A stretch of DNA of 64,000 nucleotides from Pseudomonas sp. MM211 (lineage in GTDB: Bacteria; Pseudomonadota; Gammaproteobacteria; Pseudomonadales; Pseudomonadaceae), in NCBI RefSeq assembly GCF_020386635.1, contig NZ_CP081942.1:3348001-3412000 (forward strand). The letters run 5' to 3'. The translations under genes and the position numbers were made by a program. The notes below the pieces were generated by a model that worked only from the letters and a program-made list of their open reading frames with translations, was not told the DNA's origin and made no database searches. Within the stretch, counting starts at the first letter, position 1; every line of letters begins with the position of its first letter. This document shows positions 19,143-27,964 of the stretch, in pieces.

Positions 19143-19640
19143 CTAGTCGAACAGCGAGGCCTGTGGCCGCGGCACCGCGCCTTCCAGCTCCAGCAGCAAT
19201 TGCTTGCGTGGCAAGCCGCCGGCAAAGCCTGTGAGGCTGCCATCGCGGCCGATCACGCGGTGGCAGGGGATGATGATGCAGATCGGGTTGGCGCCGTTGG
19301 CCGCACCGACCGCGCGTACTGCCTTGGGTCTGTCGATGCGTTGGGCCAGCGCGCTGTAGCTGTCGACGCGACCGAAGGGGATTTGCTGCAAGGCGCGCCA
19401 CACCGACTGCTGAAAGGGCGTGCCCTGGGGATTGAGCAGCAACTCGAAGCGCTGGCGATGGCCACTGAAATATTCGTCGAGCTGGCGGCTTGGCTGATCC
19501 AGTTCCGAGCCTGCTTCGCGCCAGTCATCGCCGATCTGCCAGGGCGTGCGTTCCACGTCCATGAGCAGCTGCTGCAGGCCGTCGGCGTCACCGACCATGA
19601 ACAGGCGGCCGATGGGGCTGTCGTGGTAGCGGTAGAACAT
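19143..19640 (-). CDS. ogt: Methylated-DNA-protein cysteine methyltransferase
   Basis: A 165-residue suicide repair protein that removes methyl groups from O6-methylguanine. The active-site block IIIPCHRVIGRDG has the acceptor Cys126, preceded by the helix-turn-helix FGRVDSYSALAQRI. There is no Ada-type N-terminal regulatory domain, so the Ogt form. It lies 2 bases after the alkA-like gene on the same strand, forming an alkylation-repair operon. Confidence 0.94.
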   Translation of the reverse strand: MFYRYHDSPIGRLFMVGDADGLQQLLMDVERTPWQIGDDWREAGSELDQPSRQLDEYFSGHRQRFELLLNPQGTPFQQSVWRALQQIPFGRVDSYSALAQRIDRPKAVRAVGAANGANPICIIIPCHRVIGRDGSLTGFAGGLPRKQLLLELEGAVPRPQASLFD

Positions 19641-19642
19641 CG

Positions 19643-20521
19643 TCAGCCTCCTGAGTAGTCTTGCCAGAGATGGGCGGCGGCATAGGCACGCCAGGGTCGC
19701 CAGGCCTCTGCATGGGCCTGCAACTGGCGAGGGGTGATGCCTGCTGCGCCCCAGATCGGCGCCTTCAGCAGGCCCAGGTCACTGGCGGGAAAAGCGTCCC
19801 AGTCGCCGAACGCGCGCAGGGCGATGTATTCGGCGGTCCAGGGGCCAATGCCGGGCAGGGCACACAGCCGTGCGATCAGCTCGCTCGCACCCTGGCTGAT
19901 GTCCAGCCGCAACTCGCCGGAAGCCACTTGGGCAGCGAAATGCTGCAGAGTCTGTACGCGCTTGCCGGGCATGCCGATGGCGTCGAGGTTGGCGGCAGCG
20001 ATGGCGGCGGGTGTCGGGAACAGGCGGTCGATGCCGGCGGGTGCGTCTGCCAGGGATTCGCCGAGTCGGCTGACCAGACGCCCGGTGATAGTCACCGCCG
20101 CCTTGACCGTGACCTGCTGGCCGACGATGGCCCGCACGGCCTGCTCGAAGGCATCGAAAGCGGTGGGCAGGCGCAGGCCCGGATTGCGCGCGAGCATCGG
20201 TGCGAGGTGCTGATCGGCCGCGAAGTGAGCGGCGATGATGGCTGGGTCGGCGTCCAGATCGAACATGCGCCGTACCCGTTGGGCCAACTGCGGCAGGCAG
20301 GCTTCAGCCGATGGGCTGTAAGCCAGCTCAACTGCGTTCTGGTCGGGCAGGGCGCTGACGCGGAACCAGCCGGTAACGTCAGCCAGGCGAAAACTGCGGC
20401 AGTAGTCGCGATCGCCGAGAAGCTCCTGCCCGGGGATCGCCCGTAGCGTGAAGTGCTCGTGGAACTGCTGCCAGTTCCAGGGCGCGAGGTACGGGAGGCT
20501 GATGGTTTGGCTCGGTGTCAT
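19643..20521 (-). CDS. alkA: DNA-3-methyladenine glycosylase II
   Basis: A 292-residue base-excision glycosylase for alkylated purines and pyrimidines. It has the AlkA N-terminal domain (YRSF-like CRSF), the helix-hairpin-helix LCALPGIGPWTAEYIALRAF, and the catalytic Asp downstream in PASDLGLLKA. Start chosen at ATG 20521 (MTPSQTISLPY); the frame extends 54 bases further without similarity. It forms an operon with the ogt-type gene. Confidence 0.93.
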   Translation of the reverse strand: MTPSQTISLPYLAPWNWQQFHEHFTLRAIPGQELLGDRDYCRSFRLADVTGWFRVSALPDQNAVELAYSPSAEACLPQLAQRVRRMFDLDADPAIIAAHFAADQHLAPMLARNPGLRLPTAFDAFEQAVRAIVGQQVTVKAAVTITGRLVSRLGESLADAPAGIDRLFPTPAAIAAANLDAIGMPGKRVQTLQHFAAQVASGELRLDISQGASELIARLCALPGIGPWTAEYIALRAFGDWDAFPASDLGLLKAPIWGAAGITPRQLQAHAEAWRPWRAYAAAHLWQDYSGG

Positions 20522-20705
20522 GGCGCTGACGATAACCCCGGGGCGGTATCTTGTCAGCGTGGAAATGACTTTCAAACAGAGCTGCCGGTTCGCTGAGAAT
20601 CCTTATCGACAAAATTTTCACATCCACACGAACACACTCGCGCGGCACCAGTCGCCGTTATCTGCGGTGAGCTGGGCGCAATAAGTCTTTTGTGGATGAT
20701 CGAAC

Positions 20706-22786
20706 ATGACCCCTACAGCAGTTCAGGGCACCCCTCCCAGCGCCTCGCATTCCTTCCAGCCGTTACGCAGCCAGTTGCTCTTCACCCTGTTCAGCGCCCT
20801 GGCGTTGCTGGTGATGTACACCGGGCTGCGAGCCGCGTTGCTGGCCTACAACCGCGACCTGATCGGTGATACACCGGTTGCGGTGTTCGCCGAGGCCTTT
20901 TTCAATGGCCTGCGTTTCGACCTGCGCGTGGTGGTCTACGCCTGCGCGCCGTTGCTGATCGCCTTGCTGAGCACCCGCGCCATGCTTGCGCGCGGCTGGC
21001 AGCGCGTCTGGCTGACCTTCTTCGCCAGCGTCACGCTGTTTCTCGGCCTGGCCGAGATGGATTTCTACAAGGAGTTTCACCAGCGCCTGAACAGCCTGGT
21101 ATTTCAGTACCTGCAGGAAGATCAGGCCACCGTGATGAGCATGCTCTGGAACGGTTTCCCGGTTGCCCGTTACCTGATCGCCTGGTTCGTCATCACCGGC
21201 CTGCTGTGGTGGATGTTCAGCTTGTTCGACCGTGCCAGCCGCACTAAGACGGCCAGTAGCGCTGCAGTTGTGCGACCCAAGGTGGCCTGGTACTGGCGCG
21301 TTTCGGTGTTCTTCCTGTGCCTGCTGATCGCGGTGATCGCCGCCCGTGGCCACTTGCGCCAGGGTCGCCGCTGCGTTGGGGCGATGCCTACACCACCGAG
21401 TCGATGTTCGCCAACCAGCTGGGTCTCAACGGCACCCTGACCCTGTTCACGGCCGCCCAGGCTACCTTCGGCCCGCACCGCGACAACACCTGGCAGTCGA
21501 CCATGGAAGACGACCAGGCCCGGCAGATCACCCGCGACATGCTGCTTACGCCGGACGACAAGCTGGTCGACGCCGATAGCGCCGCGATGCGTCGCGTCTA
21601 CACGCCGCCCGCCGACGGCACGCTGCCGATCCGCAATGTAGTGGTCATTCTGATGGAAAGCTTCGCCGGGCACTCCGTCGGTGCACTCGGCGCGCCGGGT
21701 AACATCACCCCTTACTTCGACAAGCTGAGCAAGGAAGGGCTGCTGTTCGACCGCTTCTTCTCCAATGGCACTCATACCCATCAGGGCATGTTCGCCACCA
21801 TGGCCTGCTTCCCCAATCTACCGGGCTTCGAGTACCTGATGCGCACGCCGGAAGGCGCCCATAAGTTCTCCGGGCTGCCGCAACTGCTGGGTGGCCGCGG
21901 TTTCGACAACTTGTATGTCTATAACGGCAATTTCCAGTGGGACAACCAGTCCGGCTTCTTCAGCAACCAGGGCATGACTGACTTCATTGGGCGTGAGGAT
22001 TTCGTCGATCCGGTGTTCATGGATCCAACCTGGGGCGTATCCGATCAGGACATGTTCGACCGCGGCGCTCTGGAGCTGAAGACCAACTACGGCGACAAGC
22101 CGTTCTATGCGCTGCTGCAGACGCTGTCCAACCACACGCCTTACGCCTTGCCCAAGGATCTGCCGGTTGAGCCGGTGCTGATCGATGGCAAGGAGAACCT
22201 GCACCGTACGGCGATGCGCTATTCGGATTGGGCCCTGGGGCAGTTCTTCGAGAAGGCGCGCAAGGAGCCGTACTTCAAGGAAACCCTGTTCGTGGTGGTG
22301 GGTGACCATGGCTTCGGTGGTTTCGATCAGGTCACCGAGATGGATCTGCAGCGTTTCAACGTGCCGTTGTTGCTGATCGCGCCGGGCATTCAGGAGAAGT
22401 TCGGCAAGGTCAGCCATACCGTGGGTACCCAGGTCGACATCGTGCCGACCATCATGGGCCGCCTGGGTGGTGAGGTGCGGCACCAGTGTTGGGGGCGTGA
22501 CTTGCTCAATCTGCCGGAAGGCGACGGTGGCATTGGCGTGATCAAACCATCGGGCGGCGACCAGACGGTGGCCATCGTTACTCCCGATCAGGTATTGGTG
22601 CAGCCCAAGGACTTCGAGCCACGTCTGTATCGCTACAGCCTGGGTGCCAAGCCGACCGCCGAGCGCATCGAAGGCCCGATCGACGAACTGCTGAAGAAAC
22701 GTCTCGAAGGCTTCCTGCAGACTGCCACCAAAAGCCTGTTAGATAACACCGCTGGCGTGGAAGATGGCATGCCCGACAAGCCGTAG
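20706..22786 (+). pseudogene. LTA-synthase-like sulfatase, frameshifted
   Basis: A membrane phosphoglycerol-transferase/sulfatase relative. The first frame (20706 to about 21365) encodes the membrane domain with five hydrophobic helices; the second (about 21365-22786) the extracytoplasmic catalytic domain with MESFAGHSVGALG, the nucleophile Thr in NGTHTHQG, and VVVGDHGFGG. The frames meet at 21363-21366: LRQG in frame one is followed by SPLRWGDAYTTESMFANQLG in frame two, an uninterrupted family sequence if one base (probably a G in the GGG run) is added. Repaired length would be about 694 residues, normal for the family. Either a null allele or a sequencing error. The encoded enzyme would modify membrane or periplasmic glycans. 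Confidence 0.86.
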
Positions 22787-22869
22787 CCTGCTGACGCCAA
22801 CCCTATAAGCGCGTCGCCCCCGGCGCGAACGTGATGGTGGCCATACTGAAGATCTGCGGTGTGGCCGCT

Positions 22870-23030
22870 ATTCGCCGCGGGGGCGCTGCTCCTACAGTAG
22901 CTAGGCGCCTGCAAGTTGGGGACTCACGCCAGCAATTGTGCTGAACGCCCGCTACCGAATCGCCCGCAAGCGGGCTCCTACAAGATCGAAAATACATGCG
23001 GTTCTGTAGGAGCCGGCTTGCCGGCGAATG
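22870..23030. repeat. Cluster of three Pseudomonas REP elements
   Basis: Three copies of the TGTAGGAGC...GCGAAT repeat fill most of the 363-base gap 22787-23149: two on the minus strand (22870-22895 and 22957-22982) and one on the plus strand (23005-23030). The last two face each other as an inverted pair (BIME arrangement). No gene is seen in the gap. Confidence 0.85.
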
Positions 23031-23149
23031 GTAGCTACGCCATCGATCTAGGGGACTGTCCGCCATCCAAACGCTCGGGTTCCCGGTGCGTTGGTTTTCA
23101 TCGGTGCTGCGAGGGCAGGGCGAGATCAGCGTCTCGCCTGATCGTCACT

Positions 23150-23740
23150 TCAGCTACAGCCTTCCACGTAGAACACGGCCGGTGGCATGCCGATACGCCA
23201 GCGGGTCACCAGGCCATTGGGGTCGGTCTCGAAAACCAGCCGCGCTTCACTGTCGATGAACGGCTTGACGATAAAGTTGCTGGCACCCTTCACGTACTTG
23301 TGTGGCTGCTCTTCGAAGTGGCCGGGAAAGGTCGCGCGGATCTGCTGGGCGCTGCTACCGACTTGGAGGCCACGTGGTGCCTTGCGTTCGCGCGTATCGA
23401 TGTCATAACGCACGAAAAGTCCGTTATCCAACATGAACGAAGTGCCAAAACCGTTGGCAGGGCGTGGATCCTGGAACAGCTGACGACAGGTGTCGGAGGT
23501 ACCGCCGCCTTCACGCAGAGAACCTTTCCAGGCCGCACGTACCGCCGCCTCATCACTACCGAAGCGAGCGCTGGCAAAACCGGCGAATGGACTGAGATCC
23601 GTTTTTTCCTGCAGCTTTGGCGGGCTGCTCTGTGTGGCGGAGGCGGTCTTGGCGGGTATCTTGTCGGCGTCGCTGCAGGCAGTCAGCGCCAGGATGCTGG
23701 TCATCAAAACTGTAGAAATGAAAAGCGTGTGTTTCGCCAT
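23150..23740 (-). CDS. Hypothetical lipoprotein
   Basis: A 196-residue protein with a lipoprotein signal peptide: MAKHTLFISTVLMTSILALTAC, lipobox LTAC, Asp nearby but Ser at +2, so outer-membrane sorting is expected. The mature part begins with a Thr/Ser/Ala/Lys linker and then a globular domain containing FARFGSDEAAVR-like and GLQVGSSAQQIRATFPG segments. I do not recognise a family with certainty. ATG 23740 opens the signal peptide; an ATG three codons upstream is in frame. A single gene, with the hairpin at 23848-23876 between it and its upstream neighbour. Confidence 0.75.
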   Translation of the reverse strand: MAKHTLFISTVLMTSILALTACSDADKIPAKTASATQSSPPKLQEKTDLSPFAGFASARFGSDEAAVRAAWKGSLREGGGTSDTCRQLFQDPRPANGFGTSFMLDNGLFVRYDIDTRERKAPRGLQVGSSAQQIRATFPGHFEEQPHKYVKGASNFIVKPFIDSEARLVFETDPNGLVTRWRIGMPPAVFYVEGCS

Positions 23741-23847
23741 GAAATCCAACCTTCGTCTCGAATGGGAGCGACCGCAAGGGGCGGCCAGGATCTATCTGGG
23801 CATGAGACCGGCTGGAATGGGCGCTTGCGCGCTTTAGCTAGGAAATG

Positions 23848-23876
23848 GAATGGCCCGCTGCGTATGCGGGCCATTC
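23848..23876 (-). terminator. Hairpin after the 92-residue protein gene
   Basis: GAATGGCCCGC (23848-23858) and GCGGGCCATTC (23866-23876) form an 11-bp perfect stem just past the stop of the minus-strand gene 23886-24164. It has only a mixed T/C tail, so termination is likely but not textbook. Confidence 0.6.
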
Positions 23877-23885
23877 GATACGGCC

Positions 23886-24164
23886 TCATGCTGCGTGATG
23901 TTTGGCCGCGTTATCGGGAAAAAGATCCCGTTCTTTATCGAGATACTGATCGACCAGCCATTTGCCGTGTGCGATCGAAGCGTGCTGGGCCTTGTTCAGA
24001 TCCTCAAGGAAGGCCCCGTTCATCGGTAGCGCCATGCGCCGGGTGGTACGTCCGTCCGGTGCGGTGATCCGGCAGCCGCCGGCCCATGGGGTTGGAATGC
24101 CTGGGTGTTCCATGACCTCGGCACTGATGTAGTGGTCGCGGTGGGTGCACTGTAGCGTACTCAT
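23886..24164 (-). CDS. Small hypothetical protein, 92 residues
   Basis: A soluble 92-residue protein with no signal peptide: it opens MSTLQCTHRDHYIS and ends in a His/Ala tail (KHHAA). It holds a central PMNGAFLEDLNKAQHASIAHGKWLVDQ helix. I do not recognise a family. Coding is supported by codon use, the ribosome-binding-like AGGTATC before ATG 24164, and the terminator-like hairpin after it. It is divergent from the rraB-like gene, with 245 bases between. Confidence 0.6.
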   Translation of the reverse strand: MSTLQCTHRDHYISAEVMEHPGIPTPWAGGCRITAPDGRTTRRMALPMNGAFLEDLNKAQHASIAHGKWLVDQYLDKERDLFPDNAAKHHAA

Positions 24165-24409
24165 GAGTGATACCTCGTGTGTCTGGCCCGCAGAGGCAGC
24201 ACGACGATCCCTGTTCGAAACACACCTGCAAAACGGGCGTGGGTTTCATAAATGGGTATAGCATGGTGCTGCGACAGAACGACGCGAGCTGCTGAGCGGT
24301 CTATCCTCAGTAAGGATCAATCGCTACGGTCCGCGCCGACCAATCAGACCAGGCACATGGGAGCCGTTGGTTCGGCGATCCAACCTTTCACCTGATGGAG
24401 ATCAACGTT

Positions 24410-24757
24410 ATGAGCACAGTCTTGCACGATGATGTCAGTGGTGGCGTTCTAGGTCGGATGAAGCAAGGGGGGTTCGATTTTGCCAGTGTCCATCCCATCG
24501 AGTTCTACGCAATTTTTCCCGATGAAAACAATGCACTGAAGGCGACACGAAATTTTCGTGGCGAGTCGCTGCACGCTCTGGTGACCGAGCGTGACGAGGG
24601 CGGTTGGCACCTGCAGGTGAGCAAGGTGATGCATGTCACCTATGCAGGTATCGATGATTTCGAGCAGGACATGCAGGCGGTGGTAGCACCCCTGGGTGGC
24701 AAGCTGGACGGCTGGGGCGTAACCCAGGAGCTCAAACCCGACAGTCTCAGGGGCTGA
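24410..24757 (+). CDS. RraB-domain protein (ribonuclease E regulator B family)
   Basis: A 115-residue protein with the RraB fold signature: an N-terminal DFASVHPIEFYAIFPDENNALKA block and the C-terminal TYAGIDDFEQDMQAVVAPLGGKLDGWG. In E. coli RraB binds RNase E and dampens mRNA decay; Pseudomonas paralogues are common and the exact role here is unproven. ATG 24410 is chosen over ATG 24395 because GGAG (24398-24401) is spaced for it. It is convergent with the emfourin-type gene, and a 9-bp hairpin at 24790-24810 separates them. Confidence 0.78.
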   Translation: MSTVLHDDVSGGVLGRMKQGGFDFASVHPIEFYAIFPDENNALKATRNFRGESLHALVTERDEGGWHLQVSKVMHVTYAGIDDFEQDMQAVVAPLGGKLDGWGVTQELKPDSLRG

Positions 24758-24789
24758 AGCCCGAGTTTATCGATTCGTTCGGCAACTCC

Positions 24790-24810
24790 CTGGCAGCGTC
24801 CCGCTGCCAG
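24790..24810. terminator. Hairpin between convergent genes
   Basis: CTGGCAGCG (24790-24798) and CGCTGCCAG (24802-24810) with a 3-base loop. No T-run on either side; probably a weak bidirectional stop. Confidence 0.45.
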
Positions 24811-24815
24811 GTCTC

Positions 24816-25133
24816 TCAAGCACCTTTCTCCCATAGTCTTACCAGATCCCGAGGAGCCTGCTCTTCGGGGATCTGCAACACCAGTTCGCCCGGCTCTTGC
24901 TGGCGTGCCACCTGCAGTTCTATGCGATAGAAACGCTGGTCGCCCTTGCCAACCTCGGCTTTCGCCACCGATAGGCAGTTCTCCAGTACGGAACAGACCT
25001 GCCCGCGCTGGGCAGGGTCGCATTGGGCGAAGTCGATTTCCCGCGGGCGGCTCAGTGCACTGATCGCCGCGAAGCCCCCCTGACGGGAAATGCGCACGAC
25101 GGCGCTGCTACCCAGATCCGGCAGTTTTTTCAT
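24816..25133 (-). CDS. Emfourin-type inhibitor of the adjacent M4 protease
   Basis: A 105-residue cytoplasmic protein (MKKLPDLGSSAVVRISRQGGFAAI...) whose sequence pattern RISRQGGFA...LSRPREIDF and C-terminal ELVLQIPEEQAPRDLVRLWEKG fits the protealysin-inhibitor (emfourin) family. It overlaps the stop of the protease gene by 4 bp on the same strand, the arrangement in which the family was described for protealysin. ATG 25133 is fixed by that overlap; an open frame upstream is a shadow of the protease gene. It would keep the protease silent inside the cell. Confidence 0.8.
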   Translation of the reverse strand: MKKLPDLGSSAVVRISRQGGFAAISALSRPREIDFAQCDPAQRGQVCSVLENCLSVAKAEVGKGDQRFYRIELQVARQQEPGELVLQIPEEQAPRDLVRLWEKGA

Positions 25134-26173
25134 GACGCGGCCTCTACGCCCACGTCGTGCCAAGCCTTGACCACGGCGAGCGCTTCCCTGGAACCCTGAC
25201 CATAGCGCTGTTCGGCTCTGTCCACGCAGAGGCTGGCGAAGTCCACGAACGAGGCGTCGTTGCTCAAGCGTCTGTCGCACAGGGTGTCATACCAGATGAC
25301 CCCGGCCTTCTCCCAGGCGAAGCCGCCGAGGGCGACAGCTGCCAAGTGAAAGGCGCGGTTGGGAATCCCGGAGTTGATGTGGACGCCGCCGTTGTCCTCA
25401 CGCGTATCGACGAAGTCACGCATGTGCGCTGGCTGTGGATCTTTGCCGAGCAGCGGGTCATCGTAAGCGCTGCCTGGCGCCGACATGGAGCGCAGGCCCT
25501 GGCCATTCACCGCGTCGGTCAGCAGGCCCGCGCCGATGATCCAGTCCGACTGTTCGGCGGTCTGCTGCAGGCTGTACTGCTTGGTGAGAATGCCGAACAC
25601 ATCGGACAGCGATTCGTTCAGCGCACCGGACTGGTTGACGTAGGCGAGGGCAGCTTCGCTGTCGATGACGCCGTGGGTCAGCTCGTGGGCAACCACGTCC
25701 ATCGCGATGGTGAAGCGGTTGAAGATCTCGCCGTCGCCGTCACCGAATACCATCTGCTCGCCGTTCCAGAAGGCGTTCTCGTAATCCTGTCCATAATGCA
25801 CGGTACCCACCAGCGGGAAGCCCTTGCCATCGATGGAGTGGCGGCCCAGGGCCTCCCAGAAAAAGGCATAGGTCGCGCCCAGTGCCTCGTAGGCTTCGTC
25901 CACCGCTACGTCGCCGTTTGCCGGTTGACCTTCGCTGCGGCTCAGCTCGCCGGGCAGGCGCATGTCCTGCCCGGCATCATGAATACTGCGCTGCGGCTGG
26001 CCCGCCTGCACGGCACTGCGGCTGTCCTGTTGCGTGGCAAGCTGAGGAGCTCCGTTGTTGTGCCGCAATGAATTGACATGATTGAGCGTGCTGCGCGCGC
26101 AGTCGCGTTGACGCTCGGTTCCGTGACCGATGATACGGTCGAGGATGTAGGGAGGTACGAGGCTGCTGTTCAT
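25130..26173 (-). CDS. Protealysin-type M4 metalloprotease
   Basis: A 347-residue thermolysin-family zinc protease. Zinc ligands HELTH (His163, Glu164 catalytic, His167) and the third ligand in GALNESLSD (Glu187) are intact, and the downstream catalytic His lies in GGVHINSGIPNRAF. There is no signal peptide. Instead the N-terminus carries PPYILDRIIGHG, the short protealysin propeptide motif, so the precursor is made and held in the cytoplasm. It is co-transcribed with the emfourin-type inhibitor. Upstream, 379 bases separate it from the divergent ATP-grasp operon. Confidence 0.93.
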   Translation of the reverse strand: MNSSLVPPYILDRIIGHGTERQRDCARSTLNHVNSLRHNNGAPQLATQQDSRSAVQAGQPQRSIHDAGQDMRLPGELSRSEGQPANGDVAVDEAYEALGATYAFFWEALGRHSIDGKGFPLVGTVHYGQDYENAFWNGEQMVFGDGDGEIFNRFTIAMDVVAHELTHGVIDSEAALAYVNQSGALNESLSDVFGILTKQYSLQQTAEQSDWIIGAGLLTDAVNGQGLRSMSAPGSAYDDPLLGKDPQPAHMRDFVDTREDNGGVHINSGIPNRAFHLAAVALGGFAWEKAGVIWYDTLCDRRLSNDASFVDFASLCVDRAEQRYGQGSREALAVVKAWHDVGVEAAS

Positions 26174-26390
26174 CGGGCGTTCCTTGTTCAGGGACGTTAA
26201 CTGTCAGCCGCATCGAAACACGGCACCTGAATCTGGGATCGTCTGGCGAGGCCGATGTTTCTCTCGCGATGTATTTTCAGGACGGAAGGGCATGAGATAA
26301 AAGTGCAATGCTTTGCCGTCTCGCCTGTCTACGTTTTCATGAGGCGCGGCTGCCGAAGGCGGATGTTCAGTGCCGCCCGCGCTCAGGCTG

Positions 26391-26407
26391 TGCAACGCCA
26401 TGGAGCA
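26391..26407. promoter_or_regulatory. Candidate NtrC site 1
   Basis: TGCAACGCCATGGAGCA matches the dyad TGCACC-N5-GGTGCA at 10 of 12 positions. Centre about 129 bases before the predicted start of transcription. Confidence 0.5.
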
Positions 26408-26433
26408 CGCCAGCCAGTCAGCGAGCAACGATG

Positions 26434-26450
26434 TGCGTCAAAGTGGTGCA
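26434..26450. promoter_or_regulatory. Candidate NtrC site 2
   Basis: TGCGTCAAAGTGGTGCA matches TGCACC-N5-GGTGCA at 10 of 12 positions, with a perfect right half. Its centre is 43 bases (four helical turns) from site 1 and about 86 bases before the predicted transcription start, a usual enhancer geometry for a sigma-54 promoter. Confidence 0.6.
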
Positions 26451-26501
26451 ATAGGGTTTTTTTTTAAATTTATGTCATTGATTTTAAAGGAATAAATACG
26501 C

Positions 26502-26517
26502 TGGCTCGACGTTTGCA
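26502..26517 (+). promoter_or_regulatory. Sigma-54 (RpoN) promoter of the ATP-grasp operon
   Basis: TGGCTCG-ACGT-TTGCA has the invariant GG (26503-26504) and GC (26515-26516) at the exact -24/-12 spacing and differs from TGGCACG-N4-TTGCA at one base. Transcription should start near 26528, 25 bases before the ATG at 26553; AAGGAG (26540-26545) is the ribosome-binding site. The 379-base gap 26174-26552 also has a T/A-rich block (26455-26495) between enhancer and promoter. Confidence 0.8.
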
Positions 26518-26552
26518 GCGTATGGGTTGACACGGGTGGCAAGGAGTACGGC

Positions 26553-27962
26553 ATGGCCCGCACCTTTTATGATGAGATGCACCTGGCGGATGGCGCATGT
26601 CGTCCGCATTACCAGGCTTTTGCCCGCTGGCTGGCAGATACACCCCAGGAATTGCTGGCGCAACGACGCCGCGAGGCGGATCTTCTTTTTCACCGCGCCG
26701 GTATTACCTTCACGCTTTACGGTGACGATCAGGGCACCGAGCGACTGATTCCCTTCGACATCATTCCGCGCAGCATTCCCGCCAGCGAGTGGCGGATCGT
26801 CGAGCGTGGCTGCATCCAGCGGGTGCAGGCGCTGAACATGTTCCTCGCCGACCTCTACCACGACCAGCGCATCATCAAGGCCGGGCTGATTCCTGCCGAA
26901 CAGGTGCTGGCCAACGAGGGCTATCAGATGGCGATGCAGGGGTTGAACCTGCACCGCGACCTGTATGCACATATCGCGGGCGTCGATCTGGTTCGTGATG
27001 GCGATGGCACCTACTACGTGCTCGAGGACAACCTGCGCACGCCCAGCGGTGTCAGCTACATGCTCGAAGACCGCAAGATGATGATGCGTCTGTTCCCCGA
27101 GCTGTTCGCCAACCAGCGCATTGCCCCTATCGATCATTATCCGAGCCTGCTGCTCGACACCCTGAAGACCTCCAGCCCGCTGGATAACCCGACGGTGGTG
27201 GTGCTGACGCCGGGGCGTTTCAACAGCGCCTACTTCGAACACGCCTTTTTGGCCCGTGAAATGGGTGTGGAGCTGGTGGAGGGCGCCGACCTGTTCGTGC
27301 GCGACGACAAGCTGTTCATGCGCACCACCTCGGGCGCCAGGCAGGTCGACGTGGTCTATCGCCGCCTCGATGATGCCTACCTCGATCCGCTGGCCTTCAA
27401 TCCCGACTCGATGCTCGGCGTGCCCGGCCTGCTGTCTACCTATCGTTCCGGCAACGTGGTACTGGCCAACGCCATCGGTACCGGCGTGGCCGACGACAAG
27501 TCGATCTACCCCTACGTCGGCGAGATGATCCGTTTCTACCTCGACGAAGAACCGATCCTCAAGAACGTGCCGACCTGGCAATGCCGCAAGCCCAGCGAGC
27601 TGTCCCATGTACTGGCCAACCTCAAGGATCTGGTGGTCAAGGAAACCCAGGGCTCCGGCGGTTACGGCATGCTCGTCGGGCCGGCTGCCAGCAAGGCGGA
27701 GATCGAAGCGTTCCGCCTGCGCCTTATTGCCCGGCCGGAGGCGTACATCGCCCAGCCGACCCTGTGCCTGTCGACCTGCCCGACCTTCGTCGAGAACGGC
27801 ATCGCGCCGCGGCACATCGATTTGCGTCCCTTCGTCCTATCCGGCAAGGAAACCCGCCTGGTGCCCGGTGGGCTCACCCGTGTGGCCCTGCGTGAGGGGT
27901 CGCTGGTGGTGAACTCGTCGCAAGGCGGCGGTACCAAGGACACCTGGATAGTGGAGGACTGA
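26553..27962 (+). CDS. Circularly permuted type 2 ATP-grasp protein (DUF404/DUF407)
   Basis: First gene of the operon, 469 residues. Family landmarks: LEDNLRTPSGVSYMLEDR, VVLTPG, KETQGSGGYGMLVGPAAS (nucleotide-binding loop), the conserved RPEAYIAQP block, RHIDLRPFV, and the LVNSSQGGGTKDTWI-type ending SSQGGGTKDTWIVED. Enzymes of the ATP-grasp fold join a carboxylate to an amine through an acyl phosphate; this permuted group is thought to make peptide-like bonds, but no product is established that I know of. It is followed after 2 bases by the alpha-E gene and then a transglutaminase, the standard trio. Driven by the sigma-54 promoter described above. Confidence 0.92.
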   Translation: MARTFYDEMHLADGACRPHYQAFARWLADTPQELLAQRRREADLLFHRAGITFTLYGDDQGTERLIPFDIIPRSIPASEWRIVERGCIQRVQALNMFLADLYHDQRIIKAGLIPAEQVLANEGYQMAMQGLNLHRDLYAHIAGVDLVRDGDGTYYVLEDNLRTPSGVSYMLEDRKMMMRLFPELFANQRIAPIDHYPSLLLDTLKTSSPLDNPTVVVLTPGRFNSAYFEHAFLAREMGVELVEGADLFVRDDKLFMRTTSGARQVDVVYRRLDDAYLDPLAFNPDSMLGVPGLLSTYRSGNVVLANAIGTGVADDKSIYPYVGEMIRFYLDEEPILKNVPTWQCRKPSELSHVLANLKDLVVKETQGSGGYGMLVGPAASKAEIEAFRLRLIARPEAYIAQPTLCLSTCPTFVENGIAPRHIDLRPFVLSGKETRLVPGGLTRVALREGSLVVNSSQGGGTKDTWIVED

Positions 27963-27964
27963 GC

